A stretch of 64,000 bases of DNA from Symbiodinium natans (taxonomy: Eukaryota > Sar > Dinophyceae > Suessiales > Symbiodiniaceae). The stretch lies in contig CAJNDS010001001.1 in NCBI GenBank assembly GCA_905221605.1, positions 1,294,549 through 1,358,548 on the forward strand. Direction: 5' to 3'. Both the position numbers and the translations under genes were made by a program. Each line of letters begins with the position of its first letter. The stretch's first letter is position 1. The notes under the pieces are model-generated. The model saw only the letters and a list, made by a program, of their open reading frames with translations, did no database searches and was not told the DNA's origin. Positions 45,438 to 56,817 of this stretch are shown here, in pieces.

Positions 45438-45616
45438 CAAGGTAAGCAAACCCGAAAACCAAGCCCTAGCTTGCCCGAGCCCTCTGCAACTCCAACGTTT
45501 AGGGATTTAGGATGATTTAGGGCTTACAGGGTCAGGGTGGTTTGCAGCTCTCGTATTTTCTAAACCCTAAACCCTAAACCCTAAACCCTAAACCCTGAAC
45601 CCTAAACCCTAAACCG

Positions 45617-45730
45617 TGGCTCGGAATTCTGCGCTGGGGTTGTCGTTGGGGTGCCTCAATCCGAGTCCTACGACGCCTGCCTCTCAGAACGAAGGTCCCG
45701 CAGTTTCGGCCTCGGGTTGCAGAGCCGCGG
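45617..45730 (+). CDS. Candidate plus-strand exon, unidentified
   Basis: Plus-strand frame open for 37 codons (ARNSALGLSLGCLNPSPTTP); one minus frame is also open. Flanked by CCCTAAA and TTTAGGG tracts of opposite orientation. No motif. Confidence 0.25.
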
Positions 45731-46334
45731 TTTAGGGTTTAGGGTTTAGGGTTTAGGGTTTAGGGGTTAGGGTTTGGGGTTTAGGGGTTTAGGGGTTTAG
45801 GGGTTTAATCGGACTTCTTCCTTTTTCAGAGGGGGCGGAGGGGGGACCTTTTTGAGGGTGCTGGTTCGAATATCTTGCTTGCTGCTTTAGTTTTCAACAG
45901 CTGGGCTAGTGCAGCGAGACCTCATGGTGATTTCAAGCGCAGGCCAGGCGTACTAAGTCGAGGCTGCAGGGTCAAGCCACTTATGGGGAAACCCCAGCCG
46001 GCGCAACTCCCCGAGCTGTAAGGGGAGACTGCGTGCAAGGAGACAGCAGCGAGCACGCCACGTGCCCCATAAAACGATGGAGCTTTCTGCCTAAACCCTC
46101 AACCCCAAACCCCAAACCCTAAACCCTTACACTAGCACCGAGGTCGCAATGCTCCGAAAATGCAGCGGGCTACAGGCACACGCATGAAGCCCCGCAGCCC
46201 AGCGAGATGGCAGAGGAGGCACAGGGCCGCCACACCCAACAGAATGAGGTCGACGGTCAAAGCCTTAAGAACGAGCACCACAAGGGGGCCGCAAACCCCT
46301 CTGCATCGTTATCTGGACTCCCACATGAAGCCAC

Positions 46335-46456
46335 TTTTTCTTCATGGGTGCTGATAAGTATGGTTATAAGTAGGGAAGCTATATATGGTTAGAACCGTAC
46401 TTAAGGAGCTTATCCCCCTACTTATAAGTAGCCAGGAATCAGGAACCTTCAAGTAG
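46335..46456. mobile_element. Family A inverted-repeat element
   Basis: The left arm is degraded (TTCTTCATGGGTGCTGATAA); the right end GGAACCTTCAAGTAG is intact. It lies just downstream of the stop of the SRLWC membrane protein. Confidence 0.6.
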
Positions 46457-46494
46457 CCTCTAGACTCTAGAACCTTGAGCCCGGGATCCTCAAC

Positions 46495-49400
46495 TTACAG
46501 CCCCGCTGCCTTGTCGCATTTCTCCAGGTTCCCAAGCTTGAAGCCATACGAGATCACGTACAAGGCGACGAACACAAACGTCACCATCTTCACGGACACC
46601 GAACCCAAGAATGCCTTGTCATCCCGCTCCGCGTTGCACCACAAAACCACCGTAACTCCCATGAGGGTACCATTGAGGCCACCAAGCAAAGCATCACTGC
46701 ATGCGTAGAGAAGGAAATGAAACAGCCACGCTGCAAGCCCCAGCCAGCACTGAGAGAATTTCACATCCGCAAGGCCCAAAACCGAGAACTCGTGCTGCGC
46801 CACTTCCCTCAGCGCCGGCGTTGACATTCCCGAGTCCAGAAGCACCTGCACTGAGGCTTCCACGTGGGTCCAGCGATCGCCAATCTCGCCTTTGATGGTC
46901 CTCGTGTCCTCTGGATTCCCGCACTCAGCATCTTGCACGCGTGCACCTTGAGGCAGCTCAAGGAATGTTGCTTCCTGCTTCCGCTGTAAGCTGCAGAGTC
47001 GATCCATTTCGCTGGCCACAACGAAGATGAGAAACAGTGGGATCAACAAAAACTTTCCCGTGGGGTCTTCGATGACTACGTGCAGCGGCAAGCGCCCAAG
47101 TGCCGCGAACATCTTGGTCCAGAAGCCCAGGATAAATCCCAGAGACAGCGAGCCCAAGCAGTTGAGGCCAGCAACAAGACGCGACGATCGTCCGCCGAGA
47201 ACCACCAGCACCACGCAACATGCTACTATGTCTTCAAAGATGTGTGGTGGTTGCAGGCCAAAGGTGTAGGAGGCTTGTAGGAAGTGTGTCACAGCCTCCC
47301 AGCTGTCGAAGGTGCCATCTGGGCTTGCTGCGACGTCGCCAGCCGCACTCCAGTAGAATCCGACAAGGCCACCTAGAAGCTGGGTTTAGGGTTTAGGGTT
47401 TAGGGTTTAGGGTTTAGGGTTTGGGGTTTAGGGTTTAGGGTGAAACCTTTCTTTCCACTCCTGCATGAAACCATTTTTGGATACGAGCTTTACGCTTTAC
47501 GGGTTAGGAGCCCTAAACTGCGGGAAGACACTCTTCAAGGGACATCTAGCAAGGTTGCCTTCAACCCTCCTACTAGTAGAAACACTCCTCTCAATTCCAG
47601 CAAGGAACATTACATATTTCAAAAAGGCTTAGCTATCTGGAGACCCTCTTCCAAATCAAAAGGTCCTTGATGCTATTTCGAATATTTCCCTGGATTACTT
47701 GGGCTCACTAAACTCTCTGGCTTACCCTAAGGATCCATGTCCCTATATAGTATATTATATAGGGAAGTACTCATGGTATTCCCTCTTATGGCATTAGACG
47801 ATACTACCCCCCAAAGCCCTACTGTATTCTAAGTTTTAGGCCCCCAGAGTACTTGGGCCTTAAAGGTGTTCCTATAATGTAGTAGATGTAAGCCCAAAGT
47901 ATATACTACGGAGGTACATGGATCCTTAGGGATAATGTCTCTTAATGAAGCCCCAACCTGCGACCAAAGTCATCATCGCCACCGCTGCAGAAGGGAGCCA
48001 CTGAAGCGGGGGCCTGCGCGTGTGCCCTTCTCCCCACCTTCAGAGTGGGTCGTATAGGTCTTAGGGTTTGGGGCTTTTTTTTGCCACCCGCCTAGCTGAC
48101 ACTCAGGCCACATTGCAGGGACTCATTCCAGAAATGACTGTCAGTGAAAAAAAGGGGGAGACATCGTGCCTTAAAGGTCATGCGGAAAAGTGCTGGGGCA
48201 TTGTTTCGGAGACATGCACCTACACCTGAAGACTAGTTCCCCAAAGGACCCGTCTCCAAAAACATGTTATTCCTGACTTGACTGCCCTAATCTCTCATAT
48301 CCCATTCAGGGAGTCGAAGGAAATAGAGTGGAGGCTTCAGAGCACAGAGATTTCCCTCCTATGCCCCTCCATATCTGCAATGTGCGCTGGCATTTAGGGC
48401 TTAGGGTTTCGGCTTGCTTACACACTATCCTAGGGGGCCTAGGGGCTTATTTTTGGATTTTTAAGATCCGGGTCGGGACCCTGAACCCCAAACCCTAAAC
48501 CCTAAGCCCTAAGCCCTAAACCCTAAACCCTAACCCTAAACCAACCCTGAACCCTGAACCCTGAGCCTTGCTGTGATGACCACCTTGTCGTAGTAGGTTG
48601 CCAGGTATGCCTCGTACCCACACCAGAGTCGGGAGTAGATGCTGCACACCTTCGCAGGGCCCCGCCCTGTTTCCCAAGAGTTTCACGCGCAGAGGCCCTG
48701 AAGACTCGCAGTCTATGAAGCCTGCAGCGCTATAACCATGCTCTTTAGGATGTTCGCTCTTAAACTAACAGTCCTTCCTAGGGATGAAAGTAATCCCCCA
48801 TGTTAATCCATCATATGGACTGTTAGTATGAGGGTGCACATCCCAGATGATCTTCCTGGCTCTGAGTTTCTGAAAACCCATTGCGGCACATGCGTAGGCA
48901 CTGCCAGCATGTGCGTGGCATTCTGCAAAGCAAGAGCAAACGGGGAGGTGCGGGGCACCGCGATGAGGTGACTGATGTAGCCTCAGCGGTTTTTGCACGC
49001 TGGCGCTGCAGGGTTTCATGGAAGATTCAGTGTACTCTTGTAGGGAACTCGTTGGGGCAGCACCTACGTCAGAGACGAAGATTCCGCGAAATGGAAATTC
49101 AAAAGCTCTATGGGGGTTCCTTAATGTCAGTTCAGGCCTTTTCCTTAATTCAGGGCTATTGAGATCTCTGAATACCAGTCAGATACATAGAAAGATCCAG
49201 CAACTCGACCACTTTTCTGACACCCCCTAAACCCTAAACCCTAAACCCTAAACCCTAGCCCTAAACCCTAAACCCTAAACCCCAACCCTAAACCCTAAAC
49301 TCTCAGAGTTGCGGGGGAGGGCCTGTGGCATGGCGAGGACGCAGCACCAGGCGGCCTTCTTCCCCCGAGGCCAGCTCGCCAGCACCTTGTCGATGAACTC

Positions 49401-51131
49401 AAAGGCACCCTCCTCCCAGCAAAGCTGGCAGGGTTTCCGCGCCCTAAAACCCCAAACCGGTTTAGGGTTTAGGGTTTAGGGTTTAGGGTTTAGGGCTTAG
49501 GGTTTAGGGTTTAGGGTTTAGGGTTAAGGGTTTAGGGTTTTAGGGTTTTAGGGTTTAGGGTTTAGGGTTTAGGGTTTCACCCTCCAGCAAGCTAAGAAAA
49601 AAAGGGGGCCTGTTTGTGGAGCCGTTCTTACGAAGCCTGACCCATGCAAAAGAGGATGCGAGTAAAACGTTAGTCAGGGGCCTTAGCCTTATCCCCTCTT
49701 TAGAAAAATGGGGGGGGGGGGGGGGGGGGGATTCTCTAAATTAGGGTCCCTTTTAGAGCTCCTATGTTTATTGGGATATACCTGCAAAGGCACCAGAATT
49801 TTGAGAAATGACCATAGTGCAGGGTGAAGACCCCGCGTACCTTAACCCTAAACCCTAAACCCTAAACCCTAAACCCTGGGGTGTTGCCACTTTCATGGCA
49901 AGCCATGGTTCAAGCGATTGAGGTTCACAGCTGGCGAAGCTTACATACTTGCATGGTAGTCCCTAAGGGTCCATGCACATCGTTTGTATATGCTTGGGCC
50001 CTGAAGCCACGATATATATAGGCACCCCTTAGAGGCCCAAGTATACGTATACTATGTAGGTACATGGATCCTAGGGAGTTGGTCTAAGTACCTGGCCCCA
50101 AAAGAAGCCATACATCCCTATCATACCAAGTGCAAGCCTATAAGGGACTGTGAGACCAGCCCCGGGATATGCCATGTGCCGCTGGTTTACGGGTTTAGGT
50201 TTAAGGGCTCAGGGTGGAGGGTTGAGGGTTTAGGGTTTAGTTAGGGTGTAATCTTGGGGGCCTGAACAATTAGAATAAGGTTTTGGGGGATATTATACTT
50301 TATTGTAAAGGTACACTAAGGGAATACGATGAGTACTTATTCCGACCCCTATAATAGGATTTGGGGAGGCGGTCAGCACGACATGAAGTCACATTCAGGC
50401 ACACCCAACACCGCAACCTCAATCAATCCTAAACCATAAACCCGAAATGCTAGACTCTAAACTCTATTTCTGCATCTGGACTGCGGGAGCGGATCAGCCA
50501 GATAAGTCAAACCCTCTCTCTCTCTCTCTCTCAATCCTAAACCCCAAACCCGTCCTGCCAGGCGTGAGTGATGAAGAGGTCACAAGGAAGCCCCTCGGGA
50601 TTCCGAAGTAGGGCCCAGCTCATCCTTCCCGGTTGACACTTCTGGGGCAACATTTGAAAAAGGATGGCCATTGTCTTGACAGAATGGGCTCGCATTAATT
50701 GGATGACTGGGGGGGAGACTTTATATAAACCCTAAAGGGCTTCGCTGTGTCTCATGACATTTTCTGGTGCCAACCCAGATCCTGCCGGCATCTAGGGCCA
50801 GTGGCTTGATGTAGTTGTCCGTCACATTGTACATATTGGGGCCAATTGCGTCGTCCTCGGGGTCGAAGGGATCGGGCCTGTCGTCGTTGAACACAGGCTC
50901 AATGATGGGCATGACCCACTGCTGCGCGACCGCCTGACGGACTTCCTGGCGCAGGAATCGGAGGTCCCTTGGCGTGACGCACCACATGCTGGGAGAGAGC
51001 TTCTCGTGCAAAGTCTTGCCATCCAGGCCCCACCCTGGGTACTCGGGATGGGGGATCCCCTGGTCCTTGCCCATGGCGCACAGGAGTTGCAGCAGCACGG
51101 GCTTGGATGACGGAAGCGGCAAGCACAAGCA
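46495..51131 (-). CDS. Multi-exon membrane protein with SRLWC-x-YE motif
   Basis: Exons 51131-50782, 50624-50564, 49424-49313, 48666-48572, 48037-47965 and 47372-46495 (TAA) join in phase through GA, GC, GC, GC and GT donors. The N-terminal part reads PEYPGWGLDG, SMWCVTPRD, PIIEPVFNDDRPDPFDPED, then MSWALLRNPEGLPCDLFITH, WEEGAFEFIDKV and CSIYSRLWCGYEAYLA. This order resembles a lineage-expanded dinoflagellate protein family with an SRxWCxYE signature; I know no assigned function. The last exon (291 residues) holds about five to six hydrophobic segments (IVACCVVLVVLGG, FILGFW, FLLIPLFLIFVVAS, WLFHFLLYACSDALLGG, VTFVFVALYVISYG) and a central soluble loop rich in Glu/Arg, so it is probably a membrane protein. 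Upstream exons are uncertain (see 51879-52483). Confidence 0.8.
48746..48846. mobile_element. Family B inverted-repeat element
   Basis: AGGATGTTCGCTCTTAAACT..CAGTCCTT and GGACTGTTAGTATGAGGGTG, then CACATCCCAG. No clear target duplication. Confidence 0.65.
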
Positions 51132-51511
51132 CTTGAGGGGAAAGATGGTCGGGGCCTAGGCGGCCTAGGCTTTAGGTTTTAGGGATATCCCTAAACCCCA
51201 AACCCTAAAGCTTAAACCCTGCCCTGAGCCCTAAAGCCACAAACTCAGACAAGACAGCGTCGACCTCGTCCCGGCAACTTTTCGGTCCTGTTCCACTTTT
51301 CGCATCCTCTTCCCTTAGAATCCCTTGAGGGTTTAGGGCATAGACTTTAGGGTTTAGGGTTTAGGGCTTAGGGTTCCACTGGCACTGCGCATAACAGGGT
51401 GTACGGTGCCCCTAAACCTCTAAGCCCTAAATTCATTAATGACGGGGTTGCGGGACTGGATCCAGGTTCTGGTCATCTTGGCGCGAGCCCTGGAAGAACA
51501 CCTGATGCTAC

Positions 51512-52195
51512 GGTTTAGGGTTTAGGGTTTAGGGTTTAGGGTTTAGGGTTTAGGGTTTAGGGTTTAGGGTTTAGGGTTCAGGGTTCAGGGTTTAGGGTTT
51601 AGGGTTTAGGGTTTGGGGTTTGGGGTTTAGGGTTTGGGACTGAGGTATTCCCTTTACACGAAACCCTCAGAGCCCTCAACGATTGAGGGCCTCGCTGCGG
51701 CCCAGCATGCGACTCACGTAGGGTTTAAGGTTTGGGGTTTGGGGTTTAGGGTTTAGGGTTTAGGGTTTAGGGTTTAGGGTTTAGGGTTTGGGGTTTGGGG
51801 TTTGGGGTTTGGGGTTTGGGGTTTGGGGTTTGGAGCTTAGGGTTTAGGGTGTAGGGTGTAGTAGCTTGAAGCGCAAGCTTCGACTCGTCCACTTTAAGCT
51901 AGATGTCGACCCTCAGCATAAATTCACTCCCGCCCATGTCATACTTCACAAAGAATGGTTGCCGGACTCTGGAGAGGGCCTACAGGTAGGGTGCTGAGGG
52001 TTTAGGACGCTTTAGGAGGCTTAGGGGGCTAATTTAGGGTTGGGGGTTGAGGGTTGGAGTTTAGGGTTTAGGGTTTAGGGTTTAGGGTTTAGGGTTTAGG
52101 GTTTAGGGTTTAGGGTTTAGGGTTTAGGGTTTAGGGTTTAGGGTTTAGGGTTTCGGGTTTCGGGTTTCGGGTTTAGGGTTTAGGGTTTAGGGCTT
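51512..52195 (+). repeat. Three telomere-type arrays with TTTGGGG and TTTCGGG blocks
   Basis: 51512-51640, 51720-51862 (seven consecutive TTTGGGG) and 52058-52192 (three TTTCGGG together). They lie between candidate exons of the SRLWC gene. Confidence 0.95.
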
Positions 52196-52483
52196 GCTTT
52201 TTGGCCCACTTCTGTCTTGGCCGCGGTCGGGTAAAGGAGTGATCCCGGCGCGGGCCACGCGGGCGCAGCGAAGGGAGGCGGGATCAAGATGCTCTGACCT
52301 AAACCCTGAACCCTACACCCTTAAGAAACCCTAAACCCTCAACCCTAAACCCTAAATCCTAAACCCTAAACCCTGAACCCTGAACCCTACACCCTTAAGA
52401 GTTTAGGGTGGAGAGATGGGCTCTAATCCTTTTGGGATCTGGGCTGCGATGCAAACATCAGCCAGAAAGGCCCACAACTCAGC
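51879..52483 (-). CDS. Candidate upstream exons of the SRLWC membrane protein gene
   Basis: Minus-strand pieces with AG|G acceptors: 52483 to about 52440 (AELWAFLADVCIAAQ), about 52285-52200 (open, FAAPAWPAPGSLLYPTAAK) and from 51979 (ALSRVRQPFFVKYDMGGSEF, MLRVDI). The last is followed in frame by TAG and then by more coding-like sequence (LKVDESKLALQA). A GA donor just before the TAG is also possible. A further open piece at 51502-51435 reads two ways. Joins to exon 51131 are not established. Confidence 0.45.
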
Positions 52484-52806
52484 CTCCTAAACCCTAAACC
52501 CTAAACCCTAAACCCTAAACCCTTTTTTGACCCCGCGAGCTCTGCCCTAAACCCTAAACCCTAAACCCAAAACCCTAAACCCTAAACCCTATAAACCCTA
52601 AACCCTATAAACCCTAAACCCTTTTTAAGCACGGACTGAGGCTGCCGGCAACACCTGAAAGCAGGGCCTTCTTGCCTTTAGCAACCCTAAACCCTAAACC
52701 CTAAACCCTAAACCCTAAACAAAAACCCCTAAACCCTAAACCCTAAACCCTAAACCCTAAACCCTAAACCCTAAACAAAAACCCCTGGTTTGAGCTATGA
52801 AGTAAG

Positions 52807-52931
52807 ATGAAGAGACCGAGTATGGCTTTGAGGAATCTCCCCTGCATTCAGGCAATTCGGACTCTCAGGGAGAGGCAAAGAAGTCCGGAAGGTTCTTCCG
52901 GATAAAAATCGTTAAGGTCGGCTTCGAGAAA
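52807..52931 (+). CDS. Candidate plus-strand exon with GTAAGT donor
   Basis: AG acceptor, then an open frame EETEYGFEESPLHSGNSDSQ and KKSGRFFRIKIVKVGFEK, then a consensus GTAAGT. Acidic-then-basic composition looks coding. It is one of few convincing plus-strand pieces. A minus-strand reading (EADLNDFYPEEPSGLLCL) is also open, so strand is not certain. Confidence 0.35.
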
Positions 52932-53199
52932 GTAAGTTCTGCTAAACCCTAAACCCCAAACCCCAAACCCCAAACCCTAAACCCTAAACCCTAAACCCTA
53001 AACCCTATCCCCGAAATACAGATCCCGGGGCATCCCCCGCGACAGAACTTCTCTTCGCCGGGCTTGCTACGAACTTGGGCCGCTGGCCCTGTCCTTGCGT
53101 CTGTGCGCTGGGGCCGCCCTTAGGGTAGGCTTCAGGGTCTTAAGGGGGTTGGGGATTTGGGGTTTCGGGTTTAGGGTTTCGGGCGACGGAGGATAGGAC

Positions 53200-53321
53200 T
53201 TGTTAACTATGAGCATCTTAAACTTTTCTCTTCTCCTCATCGCTACTTTGAGGTCCGGCCGCGCACAGCCCTCTGGTACTGCTTGGGAGGCGTCCGGCTC
53301 CGCCGACGTCCTCCGTGACAT
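53200..53321 (-). CDS. Candidate exon, unidentified
   Basis: Minus-strand open stretch SRRTSAEPDASQAVPEGCAR then MRRREKFKMLIVNKSYPP, just downstream of the PIKK-like stop. The opposite strand is open too. It might begin the next gene toward the SRLWC protein. Confidence 0.3.
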
Positions 53322-53468
53322 GCCTGCGACGCGCCCAGGGTCCTGCCCTGGACCCCCCTTTCCGGTGGCGCCAGCGAGGGAGGGCCCCTTGGGCTCAGTT
53401 TTTCAGGTCGGAAGGGTCCTTGACCATGGGGTGCGCGCGGCCGCGATGGCGAGAAGTCGACCGTCATC

Positions 53469-53488
53469 TCAGATCCACGATGTCCAAC
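53469..53488 (-). CDS. 20-nt terminal exon of the PIKK-like gene
   Basis: Two bases, five codons and TGA: with the G carried from the previous exon it reads G-W-T-S-W-I-stop, the expected last residues of a FATC domain. AG acceptor at 53490-53489 precedes GT. Only family knowledge reveals it. Confidence 0.75.
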
Positions 53489-55233
53489 CTACACAAGGCT
53501 CGCTTGGAGGTTCATGGGTACCTACTGGGATGTTCTCCCGTACACTAACAGTCTGCGGACTGTGAGTCTTAGGGGGAACATCCCAACATAGGGTTGTAAG
53601 TAGGGTAACTACGGTTATAGCCTTATCCTGCTAACCCTACCTGCAAGTACCCATAAATGAACCTTCAAGTAAGGTTTGACAGGTCTTGGGTCGCAGGTTC
53701 AAGGCCCGGCGAGGCACTATGGAAGTACTTTCAGGCCCAAGCACACCCGGCTGATGTACATTGGGGTTGCTTTGGGCTCCTTCGACAAAGAACTTTTACT
53801 TTTGGGGGGTGGAAAGTCAGCAATTAGTAGAATGAGGGACCCTTCAGAAATTGAGAGAACTGCCCCACACCGCAAAGCTGGAGAGATCGGGCAACCGGAA
53901 CCCCAGTGGCTGGGCTGGGGCAAGCTTGGGGCGCCTAGGGTTCTAGGGTAGCTTGGGGCTTTAGGGGCTGAGGGTTTGATAGTTAGGGGTTGAGGGGTTT
54001 GCGGTTTAGGGTTTTGTGGATTAGGGGTTTAGTCGCCCACTCTCGCACAGGCCGGCTTGGGGTTTGGAGGGGGCCTTCATACATCTGTGCCAGCTCGTCG
54101 GGGTCAGTTGCCGCAGCAATCAGGGATTCGGCCTGGCCCGAAGGGATGTGATGATTGAACCCTGTACCCCTCGAAATCTTCGCACTGAACCCTCAACCCA
54201 AACAAGCCAAACCCTAAGCCTTAAACCGCCTTAACCTCCCCAGCCACATGTCCGTCAAGATACATGACAAGCTCCCTGCGACGCATCAGTTGCGGGGAAA
54301 AACCGTGGCGAATGAACCCCAAAAGGGTTTAGGGTTCATATACCTTCATAGGCGATAATAGTAGTACAGGGTATATGACCCCCCATTTTAGGGTTCATTT
54401 GGTCCCGCTGGTAGTACAGTTTTTACTGGAATAGGACTTAGCTGCACCAAGGGATGGCTGAAAGCCAGGGCTCGCGCAGTTCACCCCGGTTGCTGGACAT
54501 CCCCTCCCCCCCCCCGAAAACAAGGCAGGAGCAGAAGACTGGCTGGTTCTTAGTAGGGAATGAGGGAATGAGGACCCTACATTAAATCCCTGGTAGGGTA
54601 TATATAGTGCTGCCCCCACTGCCTACTAATCACCAGGGGGGGGATCTTGTCAACACCAAGAGAATCGACCCGGAGACAACAGCCAGAGACCCGCGACGCC
54701 CACATCCGGACCCAGCACCCCTCGCCACCGAAACCCCCAACATCAAGGCCCGGAAACCTTCCAGAAGCCCCTAAGCCTCAGTAGAGTCCTGAAATGGAGA
54801 CAGAATGAGACCCTACTGTCGTAGAGTTGCCCACCGACGATACTAGCCTCATTAAGGCCCACGAAGAGTTGCAGTTCGGGGCCGAAGATATTCTCGTAAA
54901 ACAACTACTAGCTTGGGGACCACATGAACCCGGATGGGGGGGGGGCCATATACCCTATACTACTAAAGCTCATTTTTTGGGGGTTCATGTGGTCCCCAAG
55001 CTTTGAATATGGGGGTTGACGGTCGCACTAAGTAGGGCCAAAACCCTTTGAACTCCGAGCCCTCTTTCCTAAAGCCCTCAAATCTTAGGGTAGTTACATG
55101 GTCCCTAAGTATGGCTAAACCCTCAACCCTAAACCCTAAACCCTAAACCCCCAAAGAGCCTCCACGGCCAGCGAGGCCCCTGGCCGGGGCAGCTTCCTTC
55201 GGAGGCTGCGGAGGGCAAAGGCCGCCAGAGCGC
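53469..55233 (-). CDS. PIKK-like protein, C-terminal exons ending in a FATC-type tail
   Basis: Three exons join in phase: 55233-55160 (ALRSLRRKLPRPGASLAVE), 54132-54075 (AESLIAAATDPDELAQMYE) and 53488-53469 (GWTSWI then TGA). The line LIxxATDPxxLAxMYxGWxxWI-stop is the FATC signature that ends PI3K-related kinases such as TOR, ATR, SMG1 and DNA-PK; the preceding RRKL segment fits the end of the kinase regulatory region. FATC is needed for kinase activity in that family. The kinase core itself was not recognised upstream, so which PIKK this is remains open. Donors are GC and GC. The intron before the last exon holds a nested pair of inverted-repeat elements. Confidence 0.78.
53500..53669. mobile_element. 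Family A element with a family B element nested inside
   Basis: Outer ends CGCTTGGAGGTTCATGGGTA and CCATAAATGAACCTTCAAGT. At about 53524-53596 a family B unit (CTGGGATGTTCTCCC ... GGGGGAACATCCCAA) interrupts the left arm. The element fills the intron right beside the 20-nt terminal FATC exon. Confidence 0.7.
54245..54312 (-). CDS. Candidate exon inside the PIKK-like intron
   Basis: Minus-strand open stretch HGFSPQLMRRRELVMYLDGH. It lies between two PIKK-like exons that already join in phase without it. Family unknown. Confidence 0.3.
54543..54646. mobile_element. Family D inverted-repeat element
   Basis: GGTTCTTAGTAGGGAATGAG at the left and CTGCCTACTAATCACC at the right, with a GGGTATATATAG core. 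Confidence 0.65.
54825..54905 (-). CDS. Candidate exon inside the PIKK-like intron
   Basis: Minus-strand open stretch containing YENIFGPELQLFVGLNEASI and VGGQLYDS, flanked by short AT-rich sequence. It would interrupt the FATC reading if spliced in, so it is either alternative, part of another nested gene, or chance. Confidence 0.3.
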
Positions 55234-55809
55234 CTCGAAACGGAGGCTTTGTAGGGTTTAGGGTTTAGGGTTTAGGGTTTAGGGTTTAGGGTTTAGGGTT
55301 TAGGGTTTAGGGTTTCGGGTTCAGGGCTCAGGGTTTAGGGTTTAGGGTTGAGGGCTTAGGGTTTACAGGGCTTCGGGTTTTAGGTTTAGGGCCTGAGGGT
55401 TTAGGGTTTAGGGCCTCGGCTTTAGGGCTTAGGGTTCTACAAGGTTTGGGTATTTTTGCCTTAGGGTTTCTGGGCCTCGGGTTCAGGGCTTAGGGTTGTA
55501 ATTCTCTAGTTTGGATTAGGGTCGGAGAATGAAGGCTGATGGGGAGTACCTGCCAGCCCCTATCAGGCCTATAGCCAGCGGTACAGGCAAGGCAGAAACC
55601 CCAAACCCCAAACACACCCAAAAAAAAAAGAGCACCAGACGGAACCCCCTTTCGAACTTGGAACTGAGCTCCAAGCCGGCCTCGTGTCATCACAGAAGCA
55701 TATCTTCCGCAATGCCCAACCCCTATAAGCCCCAAACCCCAAACCCCCAAACCCTAACCCCAAACCCGAAACCCTAAACCCCAAACCCTCAAAAACCCTC
55801 AAAAACCTT

Positions 55810-55887
55810 CAGGCTCTCCGAGCGGCAGCTGGGCGCAGAGCTCCGAGGCGCGCCTGCAGGGAGGCTAGGGAGGGAAGGCCCAGCGCC
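55810..55887 (-). CDS. Candidate exon, unidentified
   Basis: CTGCAG|GC acceptor followed by an open GC-rich stretch ending AAG|GTTTTT, with two usable frames. Position between 56.3 kb and the PIKK-like exons suggests the same gene, but no motif supports it. Confidence 0.3.
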
Positions 55888-56314
55888 TAGAGGGTTTAGA
55901 GGCCTTTGGAGGGTTGAATAAGGGGCTTAGGCTTTCGGGTTTCGGGGTTGAGGGTTTTAGAGTCCTTGGGGTTTTTGGGGCTAAGAGGTTTCTGAGGATT
56001 TTGGGGGGTTTGACGGCTTGGGGGGGTTGGGCTTAAGGTGGTTTAGGCGGGGGTTTTGGATTTGAAGTCTTAAGGGTTTGAGGGTTTGTGGATTTGGGCG
56101 GTTTGGGGGTTAAAGGTTTATGGGGGGGGGGTTTAGTGTGGTTCAGGGCGAATTGGGGCTTTGGGGGGTTTAGGGGATTTTGGGGGGGCGAGGGGAATTT
56201 GGGGCATTTCGCCCTTAGGGAAGTGTAGGCACGAGGTTTAGGTTTTAGGGTTTAAAGGGTTTGGGGGCTGAGGGTTCAGGGTTCAAAGTGTCACCTGAAC
56301 CCGAAACCCTAAAC

Positions 56315-56550
56315 CCGGATGTTATGGCACAGGAAGCCACCCATTAAGTCGGACTTGGCGAAGACTTGCAAGCCCTTGGGCTCATGGCTGCAGAACACCT
56401 CGTTTAGGGTTTCGGGTTTAGGGTTTAGGTTTTAGGGTTTAGGGTTAAGACTCCATCAGTTAAGGAAGTGTGTCGTTCGCTCGTAGCTGGCAAGTTGCGA
56501 GCTCAGAATGTTGTCCCCTTGCGCCGTCAGCGTTTCGATTTGTTGAGACC
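56315..56550 (-). CDS. Two adjacent exons of an unidentified gene
   Basis: Exon 56550-56483 (SQQIETLTAQGDN..SSQLASY; AG|G acceptor, GA donor) and exon 56398-56315 (VFCSHEPKGLQVFAKSDL, then MGGFLCHNIR; AG|G acceptor, GT donor). They join in phase 0. The donor of the second exon is the first GTTTAGG of a degraded telomere tract. No family is recognised; they could be upstream exons of the PIKK-like gene or a separate gene. Confidence 0.55.
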
Positions 56551-56709
56551 CTGAAAAATCCTAAACCCTTTTGCATCCGGACTACCCCAAACCCCAAACC
56601 CTAACCCTAAACCCCAAAACCCCAGACCCTAAACCCGAAACCCTTTCGAACCCGGAACTGCCCTAACCCCTAAACCCTAAACCCTAAACCCTAAACCCTT
56701 AAAGGGCTT

Positions 56710-56817
56710 CCGCGGGAGGAGGGGGGGGGGCAGGTGGCGCCTGGCGGCTCAGGCAGCTCCCCACCGGAGAGCTCCGCCGATTCGGCCTCCGAGGCCTTCC
56801 GCAGAAGGCGCTTTGGG
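56710..56817 (-). CDS. Candidate exon, unidentified
   Basis: Minus-strand open stretch reading RLLRKASEAESAELSGGELP, GC-rich and directly beside a telomere array. The plus strand is open as well (GGSGSSPPESSADSASEAF), so strand is uncertain; the minus strand agrees with its neighbours. Confidence 0.3.

Noticed and set aside
45830-46075. A structured RNA gene (possible tRNA- or snRNA-like piece)
   Set aside because: No A/B box pair, anticodon arm or conserved snRNA motif could be lined up.
46475-47280. Several plus-strand open frames of 60-80 codons
   Set aside because: They lie opposite the 878-nt last exon of the SRLWC membrane protein and are shadows of it.
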